From the NCBI GenBank assembly GCA_030549495.1, contig JAUIRK010001055.1, forward strand, positions 371,001-435,000: 64,000 nt of DNA. The letters are read 5' to 3'. Positions within the stretch are counted from its first letter, which is position 1; the number at the start of each line of letters is the position of its first letter. A program made the translations under genes and the position numbers. Shown one piece after another: positions 34,101 to 42,832 of the stretch. Source of the stretch: Nectonema munidae (lineage: Eukaryota; Nematomorpha; Nectonematoida; Nectonematidae). The notes beneath the pieces were generated by a model. That model worked only from the letters and a program-made list of their open reading frames with translations. It did no database searches and was not told the DNA's origin.

Positions 34101-36831
34101 GAAAAATTCATGAGTAAAAGCACTACAATAGTTGGCACTATTAGAAAAAAGAAGAGAGAAATTACTAATTTAGAAAACGAAATGAAGAAACAACCCCTTT
34201 ACTCAAGCATGATTCTTTTTACTGAATTTTTACAGAGGTAAGAAAAATAAGGTCGTATACATCCTAAGTTCATTGCACAAAAACGTAGAAATAAATGAAA
34301 GTCATCGTAAAAAACTCCCAGAAACAGTATAGCGTATTATAATCACAAATGGCAAGGTTCATTCAACTTGTAGAACAGGATCTAGAATATGGTCTGTTGC
34401 TGTATTTTTCAATATGTTGGACCTACTGGCAATCAATTAATGGATTTAATAAGAAATTAAATTTTTTTTAAAAAATAAAAAAAAGTTAGTACAAGAACTT
34501 TGCAGTTCTGCTAAAAAAAGTGAAGTTGTTCTAAAAAGTACAGATGAACCAAGTTCGTCCAAGAGAAAGCAATGCAATTTCGCAAAGTGTAAAAACAAAT
34601 CAAACAATATGTGCTGTAATTGTAAAGTCACTTGCTGTGGAAAGCATATTGGAAAAAAAGTTACAAATGTTGTTTGCAAGAAATCTACCTTGTCAGAATA
34701 ATCAGCATAATAATAAAATATTCAAATTCTTTAAATAAAAGCTTTTACTGTATTCTGATTTTTAGTCTTTTATATATAAATATATATATTAGCTCCCAAT
34801 ACATAGAAAAACATGGCGGTCAGTTTTGACCATTTAGTCTTTCTAAGACGTCAATTTTTGCCGCCTTTCTGTAAATTTTTAAAAGCGGCTGTTTCACGAA
34901 AAAGTTAGTCGAGCCCTGCTAAAATAAATCGATCCTTCAACTACACAGCCATTTCGGTGAAACAGAAGGATGCTCTTAATTAGCAAAAAAGAATATGAGT
35001 CTGTTTGTTCGAAATTAAATTTAAAAAGGGACACGCCTTACCCGCAACATTATCTTTCTTGCACTTTACTTTTATCTGAGCCTTTTTCACACTTTGCAAA
35101 ACATCATGGTTAAAGTCGCCCATAGTAAATTTTCCTTCACTCAAGGAAAAAGATGCTTCCTTCATCGTATCTCCCAGCTCTATTTTTATCTATCAAAAAT
35201 GATTAGATTTCATTTACCCATTAAGTACCATAGAAATCAGACGATATTCAAAAAAAACGCACGAAGATTTTTTTTTGTTTTGTTTCATTGAAAAAAAAAC
35301 AGACAAAGATGAAATTACTTATGTTCCCAAATGGGAATATTCGGACTTACTGGGTTATACAGATGTGTTATTTTCCTAGAAATCTAGATATATGGTAATC
35401 TTTTTTTATGAAACGCATTCAAAGAAGTGACAAATGAAAGGAGTGACTAAATTTTGAGAAAAATTTGAAAGAAGTGACAAGTAAAAGGTTTGGTTGGTTG
35501 ATTCCTCTCATCATTCTTTTATGCCATTTCTTGAATTTTGGTACAAAATTCATAAACTATTTAATATTAAAATAAATACTGATGATCACTCTTTTGTCAT
35601 GTCACTGAGTTGATTTGTCCCTCCTTTCATAATACCCTTTTTATATATAAAAGTGTTAATTACTGAAAAATAAAGTCAAAGTGATGTCAGCCTTTTTAAT
35701 TTGCATAAATTGTGATAGGGTGAATATTATTTGCGTTCCGTATACAAGAAAAATATTATGGTCCTCAAAAATTCATTTTTTTTTCTTTCGCAAAAAATTA
35801 AGTGTCATATATATGTAATCTTATTCTTAGATTGCATACTAAAAATAAACAAATGCGCGTGAATTCGGATTAAAACTTCTGCATGAGAGGGCAAGCATAT
35901 ATCGCAAAATTGGAATTTAGGTGGGCATTTTTTTGGAAAATATTTCACCATTGTATATAAATAAACAAAATTCTAATATTTTTCCAAAACTTTTTTAATT
36001 AAAAATAAGTCAGAAATAAAATTTTTTTCCAATGATAAATTACATTAAAGTTTGAAAAAAAAGGGTCAACGATATTAGGCATAACGCCAACATACTTCAT
36101 AACGGCGATTTTTGAATTTTTAAGCAAAGAAAACGTCTTAGAAATCACGAATTTTTGAATCGTCCGAACTTTAATAATAAAAAGTTTTGAAAAGACAGAG
36201 GAATTTTTATTATTGTACTCTACATGACCTGTTAATATCATTGATGTTAACCTTTCTTTTTTGATTAATAATTTGAACAAAGTTAAAAAAAATATAATTG
36301 AAAATCTGGAAGATTCAACGTGTAAAAATCAAAATAATTTTTAACAATGAATAATATATACTTATTATCGATTAAAAAATTCAAGAAGATTGTCCTTACA
36401 AAGATTATAAAGAAAAATTGAACATTTTTAGTGATTTATTGATCACGTGTGAGTGAATATTGTAATGAAATAGTTTTTTTTGCCAAATCCTATTTTCTAA
36501 GGCACTTTTGGAGTAAATCAAAATTGGAAGCTTAGGGAGTATGCGATTAAGCGCGTTCGGAAATCTAACTAACTTAAAAAAGGCATACCTTTAATAGGAA
36601 AAATTATAGGATGTTAAAAAATCTCACATTTATTATCTTAGTTAACACTTGTCTGAATCGAAATGATAGCGCTTCAGACTTCTTCTTTAGTAGGTCATGT
36701 CCCTTGTTCAGGCTCGTAAGACGAACCTTCAAAACCTTCATATTCCTAAAAATAAAGATATGAAAGAATAGAATGCTTTAAGGGTGCTAGGAAAACCTGC
36801 TATCGGAAAACTCGGCATTGTAATAGTAGGG
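25132..36831 (-). CDS. ATP6V1D: V-type proton ATPase subunit D (ATP6V1D), six exons found, start exon not found
   Basis: Subunit D forms the central rotor shaft of the cytosolic V1 sector that drives proton pumping. Minus-strand exons, in order: 36831-36797 (tentative, 35 nt), 36745-36628, 35189-35042, 31190-30975, 25389-25311 and 25261-25132 (TGA). All phases agree and give 241 residues without the initiator, close to the usual 247. Diagnostic stretches are KGHDLLKKKSEALSFRFRQ, EASFSLSEGKFTMGDF, KAQIKVKCKKDNVAG, YELTGLARGGQQLNKIKK, LASLQTSF, NRRVNALEYVLIPRIE and EREEFYRLKKIQNKKK. Introns are 51, 1438, 3851, 5585 and 49 bp. The two largest hold a piggyBac and two hAT relics. The donor after 30975 is a weak GTTTTT, but the join restores the family sequence exactly. 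All exons are intact, so the gene is probably functional. Confidence 0.93.
26510..28260 (-). mobile_element. hAT relic, ZBED5/SCAND3-like, inside the V-ATPase D intron
   Basis: Read on the minus strand. The N-terminal part (28260-27840) is badly broken. 27825-27580 is open with QLDETMDAANMAKSCAYVQYV and ILFCETLSGRTAARDIFDK. Then LLLHSNVRWLSNGKVSKR occurs near 27350-27300, and VLETIKHHVAYLSQET near 27080. The end (about 26860-26700) has the hAT C-terminal signature LIRSATTYECEQAFSLLLAIETK then RNRLEVSNDMRVAFSK. There are many stops and frameshifts, and it is non-functional. Plus-strand open frames here are antisense shadows. Scraps of the same family occur at 17030, 20755 and 57313. Confidence 0.82.
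28280..30625 (+). mobile_element. hAT element of the CAGGGTTGCCAC-end family, 5' truncated, inside the V-ATPase D intron
   Basis: Begins within the BED finger (HMKSKTHITLIEAKQ near 28300), matching the copy at 12441. Coding pieces follow at 28280-28620, 28952-29428 (residues include FPITVRWAENTACIERVLL and LLIYDTKKMFLDCKKL) and 29489-30163. The last piece has the dimerisation core CLTSSHGNAQVERGFSIIK and a Lys-rich end. The right end at about 30530-30620 carries repeated GTCAGGGAAA motifs and finishes GTGGCAATCCTGA, the inverse of the 5' end family consensus. Frame breaks between the pieces show it is inactive. The 224-residue last piece is long and intact, but its surroundings argue against a host role. 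Confidence 0.82.
30640..30681 (-). repeat. Isolated hAT-type terminal repeat
   Basis: On the minus strand, CAGAGGCACACATCGTCAAA followed by a C/G homopolymer stretch. It is related to ends at 23877 (minus) and 57313 (plus). Confidence 0.5.
32073..32210 (+). mobile_element. hAT terminal fragment
   Basis: GATGCGTAAACTATGGCTCG then CGCATGTGGCCCTT then GCGGCCCGCTGAGA is a widespread hAT end, similar to the end at 1337-1270. No transposase is associated, and the right boundary is unknown. Confidence 0.55.
32626..34847 (+). mobile_element. piggyBac element B (PGBD4-like) with both terminal repeats, inside the V-ATPase D intron
   Basis: The ends match: ACTAGAAAGACGAAGCGGTC at 32626, and on the other strand CTTAGAAAGACTAAATGGTC at 34847, both continuing into TGACCG. 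The TAGAAAGA core is the classic piggyBac end. TTAA is not intact at either side. Transposase pieces in order: an acidic N-terminus near 33200-33300; FIGLQYARGFIIAKNTPLTDL, MSRDKFKSIMKHLRFDD and IREIWERFIQNSQ at 33570-33810; NENPTIDE just before a stop at 33847; LAEKFMSKSTTIVGTIRKKK at 34100; and a C-terminal cysteine-rich domain CNFAKCKNKSNNMCCNCK near 34570-34690. The central catalytic part is missing. It is inactive. Confidence 0.87.
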
Positions 36832-38102
36832 CTAAAATTCCCATGAATATTAAAGTTTGAAATAGTAGAATAATCATGTCCTTTAAAAGAGCTTCAGAAG
36901 GGCAAATAAAATGTATAATTGCTTAGATGACATTTATTTGGACATAATACTTAAAAAAAATATATTTATAGAAGAAACAATAATAAAAAAGAAAGCTGGA
37001 TGAACCTGTCCTCATAGATGATACTAGACCCCATAATTAAAAATAGTTTAGGCGAATAGGAATTTAGACCTTTTCAATTAACAACCTAGCTCAAAACCAA
37101 CATTTTAAATTTAAAAGGAGTAAAATTCAATTCAGAGAAATATGGTTTTAACAAAATTTAAATAAGGTTGAAATTTTTTGGTTTTGAGTTTAGATTTTAA
37201 CATCTTAGTTTTTACGTATTTTGACCACCTAGTTATAGATATTTGGCTTTGATAATACCTTAAGTTGCATTCACCATCAGAACTTTATTGCTTTGTTAAA
37301 CACAAAGTGCGCAAATTGTCTTCTTGATTAGATGAATTCAAATTGTTTTCATTCACTAGATGAATGAAAACTCTCCCACTAGCAAAGCAAATGATGTGTA
37401 TATTCCATCAGGGCTAATAAAATACTTTGGAAAACCTTTATTTAAATTATATTCAAATTAGATCAAATTTATTTGAAAAACTAGATACATATATCATCTT
37501 GCTTAAAACATAGTTAGTTAGTCTTAATTGAATTTGCTAAAAAAAATAGTGGTTCTTTTTAGACAGGGTAAAATAATTAAGTATCAAAATAATTAAGTAT
37601 CAAAATAATTATGTAACAAGTCATTAAAATTCTTATTTTGAATATATAATTCATGTAAAATGGATTTATTATATTACATTCGTGAAGGAAAAATTTGTAT
37701 AACATCTTTATTCCCACTCATCTTATAAAAGAAGATGATAAACTACGCCTTAAAATTAAAAATATTGGAGCAGTTAAGGCGTCTCTAAATTATAAATAAT
37801 TTTAAAAATTAAATATAGTTTCCATAAACTTTAGCCGAGTTCAGATATCATAAAATGTTCTTCACAAAATCAATCCTTTGTAATGAAAATTTTAAAGTAT
37901 AATCATCTGCTCAATGAAATTTTACTTAAAGAAGATTTTACATTTATTTTTAAATTGGTTTCAGACTGGTCCTCAAAGAATTAGCCAGGTTATGAATCAA
38001 AAGCTAAGAATATTTTTAATTCATTATACATATACGGGTAGTGAAAAAATTTTAAAATAAACCTTCTTATCAGTTAGATAAAAAAGTGTATATCTACTTG
38101 TA
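36832..38102. other. Upstream of the V-ATPase D exons; no gene recognised
   Basis: The initiator exon and promoter of the minus-strand V-ATPase D gene should lie here. I could not place them. A 16-bp unit (AAATAATTAAGTATCA) is repeated nearly three times at 37571-37618. Confidence 0.45.
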
Positions 38103-38275
38103 TTAATATTTACATCAATGACATTTTTCAACTTAAACAAGATAAAACTGCTTTATTCTTATATGTTGATGATTGTGCTGTGACATTTCACTCCAACTCA
38201 ATTAATAACGAACAATCAACCATTATGGAATTCTTAGATAACTTCGGTGCACTAAAAATGATTTACTCATTAATT
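38103..38275 (+). mobile_element. LINE fragment 1 (reverse transcriptase palm region)
   Basis: A 173-bp piece encoding NIYIND, then LFLYVDDCAVTFHSNSI and STIMEFLDNF. It aligns with 39157-39338 of the following LINE but differs: the catalytic box is YVDD here against YADD there, it lacks the stop that follows FQLK there, and it has a 9-nt gap. It therefore comes from a different copy of the same family. It abuts LINE fragment 2 directly. Confidence 0.8.
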
Positions 38276-40035
38276 ATCTATTACCAAGAAATTTTCAAAA
38301 AGAAAAACGCCTTTATAAAAGAAGAATTGGCTATTAATTCCAACAACCTAAAAAAATGGAAAATTTTAAATAATTTACTTAGAAAAAATATTGATGTGAA
38401 ATCTTACCCTGAATTAACTTGTGACTCACTGAATGAATATTTCGCGAGTATTTCCAATTCTTGTACAGCTTCTTCACTTTCCTCTGATGATATAAATATT
38501 TTTATTGCCAATACTTTCTATTTCACCGATATTTCTCAATATGACATTATTTTAACTGCACAACGCATAAAAAAGTCAAATACGATGGCATTACAAACAA
38601 CATTGGCTTATCTAGCATTCCTTATATTTCTCAGGATTTAGCGTATCTTTATAATATAACATCGGAGTCTATCCCTCCAAACTTAAGATTGCCAAAAGTG
38701 TACCCATTCATACACAAGGTGCCAAAAATGAAGTGTCTAACTATCGACCCATTTCTATCCTGCCCTTCTATAGCAAAATTTTTGAGAGGATAATCATTGA
38801 ACAAATGACTAACTTTCTCGACAAATATAAACTTATAAACAAATATCAATTCGGTTTCAGAAAAAATTTATCTACACAAGATGCAGCTGCTCATCTATAC
38901 CATATTATTGCTTCTTCTGTCGATAAAGGAAACCAAGTGTTAACCATCTTTTTTGACTTTGGTAAGGCCTTTGATAGGGTTAACCACAATATTTTACTTG
39001 ATAAGCTCTACAAATATGGTTTAAGAGGCAAGTTCTGGCAATTGCTCAAAAGCTTTCTCAATGATCGTATGCAATATACATTTTTTATTGGAAACTCATA
39101 TTTTTCTTTAATCTCTAATGGTGTTCCACAAGGTTTCGTATTAGCCCCACTCCTTTTTAATATTTACATCAATGACATTTTTCAACTTAAATAAGATAAA
39201 ACTGTTTTATTCTTATATGCAGATGATTGTGCTGTGACATTTCACTTCAACTCAATTAATAACGAAAAATCAACCATTATGGATTTCTTAGATAACTTCA
39301 ATAATTGGTGTACTAAAAATGATTTACTCATTAATTTCTCTAAAACGAAATATATGACATTCAATTACAGAGACACTCTACATCTTACTATTGGTCAAAA
39401 GGTCTTAACGGAAACCAACTATATGAATGATCTCGGTATAATCTTTGAATCATCATTAAAATTCCACCTACACTATAATAAAGTTATTAGGGAAATCTCC
39501 TCTTTCTTAGGCTGTTTCAATAAGATAAAAAAATATTTTAAACACTAGTAATAAATTAAATCTTTATTATGCTTTTATTCAACCTTAATTGTCTTACGGA
39601 AACATAATCTGGGCCAAATCAAGTATCTCCTATGAAAATAAACTCTTTTCCAAATTCAGAAAAGCTGTAAAGTTTATTGAAAACTCTTCCATATCAAAGG
39701 TCTGAGCGAAATATCACATACTTGATTTGAATGAACTGCACTTTGTATTACTCTGCTCTTTTATGTATAAAAATTTAACCGATAGTCACTTCGCCAATAT
39801 ATTGATAGACTCAACCACTACTCATAATCACAATCTTAGAAATAAAAAAAATATTAGACATCTACGTTCAAACAAAAAACTATTCAGTCAATATTTTATT
39901 CCTAACTCAATTAGGGCCTGTTATATTCTACCTTTGGAAATTAAATACCTTCGCAACATTAACCCCTTTAAAAAAAAATTAAAAGAATTACTGTTAGGCT
40001 CTTCAAACTTAATTTATTCCTTTAAAATTTGTTAA
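38276..40035 (+). mobile_element. LINE fragment 2, Jockey/CR1-like, 5' truncated
   Basis: Starts in the linker before the reverse transcriptase (KWKILNNLLRKN, ELTCDSLNEYFASIS). It continues through LKIAKSVPIH, NYRPISILPFYSKIFERII, YQFGFRKNLSTQDAAAHL, the first catalytic motif FFDFGKAFDRVNH, and VPQGFVLAPLLFNIYIND. After a stop it has FLYADDCAVTF, and then the thumb (LGIIFESSLKFHLHYNKVI). A C-terminal region continues to 40035. There is no endonuclease domain. At least four frame interruptions make it inactive. The clade call rests on motif style only. Confidence 0.85.
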
Positions 40036-40430
40036 TAATTTTGTTTTTTTCTTTTTTTTTTTCAACCTTAGTGAGTAATTCTCTTTTTATATCCCCATAG
40101 TGCATTGCAATACTATCTCTGACCCTGGATGACTATTCTTTTTATTTCCTATCTTTTCATCAAATTTAATATTTCAAATTACTTGATTTCAATCTTATGT
40201 TTTATCATATTTATTTTACTAATATTTCGCTATTAAAATTCAGTCCCTCTTCTTTATTTATTCTTTTTTTTTTACTTTCTCAAATCTTTAATTTACATAG
40301 ATATATTATATATATATATCAGAGGTCTGGCAAGACCTCCGGGGAGACAACTCGCAAAACTTGCCAGCCTTATTATATATTTAAATGTGTAAATCGTAAA
40401 ATGCTTAAAAAATATATTTAAAATAAAAAT
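40036..40430 (+). repeat. Probable LINE 3' tail with hairpin and TA run
   Basis: Follows the LINE coding end. A short TATATA run near 40307-40318 is followed by GGTCTGGCAAGACC (self-complementary) and a second pairing between TGGCAAG and CTTGCCA. It could be the LINE 3' untranslated region; this is inference from position. Confidence 0.35.
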
Positions 40431-40726
40431 TTTCAAAAAATATTTTACATACATATTGAAAGCCACATTTCAAAAATTCTACCTAAAAGTTCAAAAAATT
40501 TAACTTTGAAATTGCAGTTTTATTTCATAAAAACTATATGATTGGTTAAAACACAAATATAATATTTAAAATCGTGCAAATTGCAAAGTATAGGTAATAA
40601 CTTTTGTAACATCGTATAAGGTAGCAAAATATGAACAGAAAGTTTGATATTTTTTGATTTTTTAAAGAATATTTTTCGATTCTTTGATTACAGAATTTTA
40701 TTTTGATTATTTGATAAAATATAGTA

Positions 40727-41085
40727 TATAGGTTGGAGATGAATTATCGCGGTATACAGGTTGGAGATGAACCAACGTAGTATGCAAATGTATATAGGTA
40801 ATAACTTATGTAGCATCGTCTCCCCGAATGAGGTATATCAAATCTTACATCTAGCAGAATGTGAACAGAAAGTTGAACATTGTCTCCCTAGTTATTTGTA
40901 CATGGAATAGAAACCATCGTAGTATACAGGTTGAAGATGAATCATCGTAGTATACAGGTTAGAGATGAATCATCGTAGTATACAGGTTAGAGATGAATCA
41001 TTGTAGTATATAGTTTGGAGATGAATCATTGTAGAATACAGGTTGGAGAAGAATCATCGTAATATACGGGTTGGAGATAACACGC
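40727..41085 (+). repeat. Minisatellite, 28-bp unit
   Basis: The unit ATCATCGTAGTATACAGG TTGGAGATGA (28 bp) is repeated about six times with small changes from 40913 to 41080. Two more copies lie at 40727-40780. Between them a longer phrase, TAGGTAATAACTT then GTGAACAGAAAGTT, duplicates sequence at 40593-40650. There are no unique spacers, so it is not a CRISPR array. Confidence 0.88.
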
Positions 41086-41118
41086 AAGTTGTCTACCCGC
41101 GTTCAACCGTACAGGTTA

Positions 41119-41120
41119 TG

Positions 41121-41150
<30 letters not shown>
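41119..41150. repeat. TA dinucleotide repeat
   Basis: About 14 uninterrupted AT units directly after the minisatellite region. Confidence 0.95.
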
Positions 41151-41153
<3 letters not shown>

Positions 41154-41691
41154 ACTCTTTTAATTTTTCTTTTACCTTGAAATATACCTTCTTACACAGT
41201 CTGATGAGTTTTCCTCTTCATTTTCTCACATATGCTCCAAACTCCTTATTTGCATCTACCTCTATCCCTACCAACTGCTCTCAATTGCTCATCTCATATT
41301 TTCACGCACCCTTTCGACTCTTCTTATTCCACTCCAATGCTTACTTTCCTAGCCAACACTGATATTTATGAATTTTCCGGCATCGACGTCTTCCTGCATC
41401 CAAATCAAATGTTATATCTTACACCATCAAACTGTTTATACTCAAATCAATTCTCTTTTAATTATTCAATCATGTGACGACAACCTATCTTCGTTTGTTC
41501 AATTTTTAAAAAAAAATAAATATTCAAAATAGAAATAGAATTTTTATTTATTAAAAAATTTATTTATTTTAAAATCAAAGAAACAAGTTAAAGGAGGTAG
41601 CTTTTTGACAGAGATGGCCACCACAGAAAAAATTAAAGTTTGAGAGAGGAGAATTCATTTAAATGATTTATTTTTTTAGTTGTTATCACAT
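41151..41691. other. Pyrimidine-rich non-coding DNA
   Basis: C/T-rich on the plus strand, which opens two overlapping frames (41177-41477). Neither resembles a known protein, and I read them as a compositional effect. Confidence 0.45.
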
Positions 41692-41812
41692 CCAAAGGGA
41701 GGAATAATCTTACATAGCTGGACAGATCGTGATGATAGTCACGATTGGGAATCGAACCCAGACCATCTGGATGAATACCCTACGCCCTACAACAAGACCA
41801 TCTGCCGATTAT
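41692..41812 (-). mobile_element. tRNA-derived SINE, family 4
   Basis: Minus strand: GGCAGATGGTCTTGTTGTAG (A-box-like) and TCTGGGTTCGATTCCCAATC (a perfect B box), followed by a body ending in a TGATAACAA-type tail. The head resembles a tRNA, but no full cloverleaf is present. Confidence 0.75.
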
Positions 41813-42700
41813 AAAATTACATTTCTAAAGGGAATTAGCATTCAAACATTTTGTAAAGTGCGTTGAGGGGAAAGTTAAAGAAGCAAAAAGAATAAAGAAA
41901 ATTAAAAACAAAAAAAGATAAACCATTTTTACCGTTTTTGAAGCTCTATAAAAAATTTAATTGTTTGGACTCATTAAAGTATGTTAGTGACAGATTTGTC
42001 AACAGTAAGCTTAAAATCAACTACAGAGTAGAGATGTATCGGGAATCGGCAGATAGGGATCATTCACAAAATTTTTTACATACTTATCCGCGACTCATTT
42101 AAGTTTAAACATCCGCAATTTTCAAAGATATTGCTTTTTTTTTATATACCTCAAATTTTTTTTTGAATTTTTCAATTTTTACTTATCAAAATTTTTATGA
42201 TAAATGTTATATACATTGACATCTTTTCTCTTTAAGAAGTATAAAACTTGCATTTTGTTAGAGAAATAATTATGATAACCGCATTCGCTAAAAAATTTCA
42301 CATACGTTTGGTTAATTTTATGTTAATTTACAATGGTTTGATGATCAGTTATTGATTTTTAGCATATTTGTATCTTTTCAATGTATTTTTCTGCTGCATG
42401 ATATTCTGTTAACCAATTCTAATATTGTGAATTCAATAGTGATCTTATTTCTGCACAAAAGTTTAAAACAAATTAGGTAAAAAACGTCCATAACTAGGTA
42501 CGAGATTTCCTTCACCCCTTATATTTACAGGTTATTCATTTAACAATTAATAATGTAAATATTTAATGTTGTAACTATTGTAATCCAAAAAACGAATCAA
42601 ATGATTGCCTAACTTGCAGTAATTCATAAATGTTTTAAAATTATCAAAAATTTTCCCATTTTGCTAAACTCAACTTTGGTTAACTTGAAGTAAATTGTTA
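41813..42700. other. Non-coding DNA with a hAT-like end
   Basis: At 42027, TAGAGATGTATCGGGAATCG matches the terminal repeat of the hAT at 13289-14324. No partner end or coding part was found. Confidence 0.45.
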
Positions 42701-42832
42701 GGTGTATTTTTATTGACAAGACACTGATGTACCGCTTATGTCAAACTATGAACAAATTGGTATCGATGAGGAATCGAACCCAGAGGCTTCAGTGCTGAGT
42801 CCATCATCTCAACCAACCTGTCAGGCCACCCA
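42701..42832 (-). mobile_element. tRNA-derived SINE, family 1, copy 2
   Basis: Reverse-strand copy of 1355-1510. It shares the B-box GGGTTCGATTCCTCATCG, the ATACCAATT motif, and GACATAAGCGGTACATCAG. Confidence 0.85.

Noticed and set aside
35999-36280. Minus-strand 93-residue frame inside a V-ATPase D intron
   Set aside because: Lies between well-supported exons 36628 and 35189. It is Lys/Phe-rich low-complexity and fits no part of subunit D.
40727-41085. Regular 28-bp repeats resembling a CRISPR array
   Set aside because: Units are directly adjacent and diverged with no unique spacers, and the DNA is eukaryotic. It is a minisatellite.
41177-41477. Overlapping open frames in pyrimidine-rich DNA
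   Set aside because: C/T bias removes stop codons; neither frame resembles a protein I know.
10233-42832. B-box sequences at 1410, 10290, 41755 and 42775 as true tRNA genes
   Set aside because: None folds into a complete cloverleaf by eye. Each continues into a non-tRNA body, and one family has two copies, so they are SINE heads.
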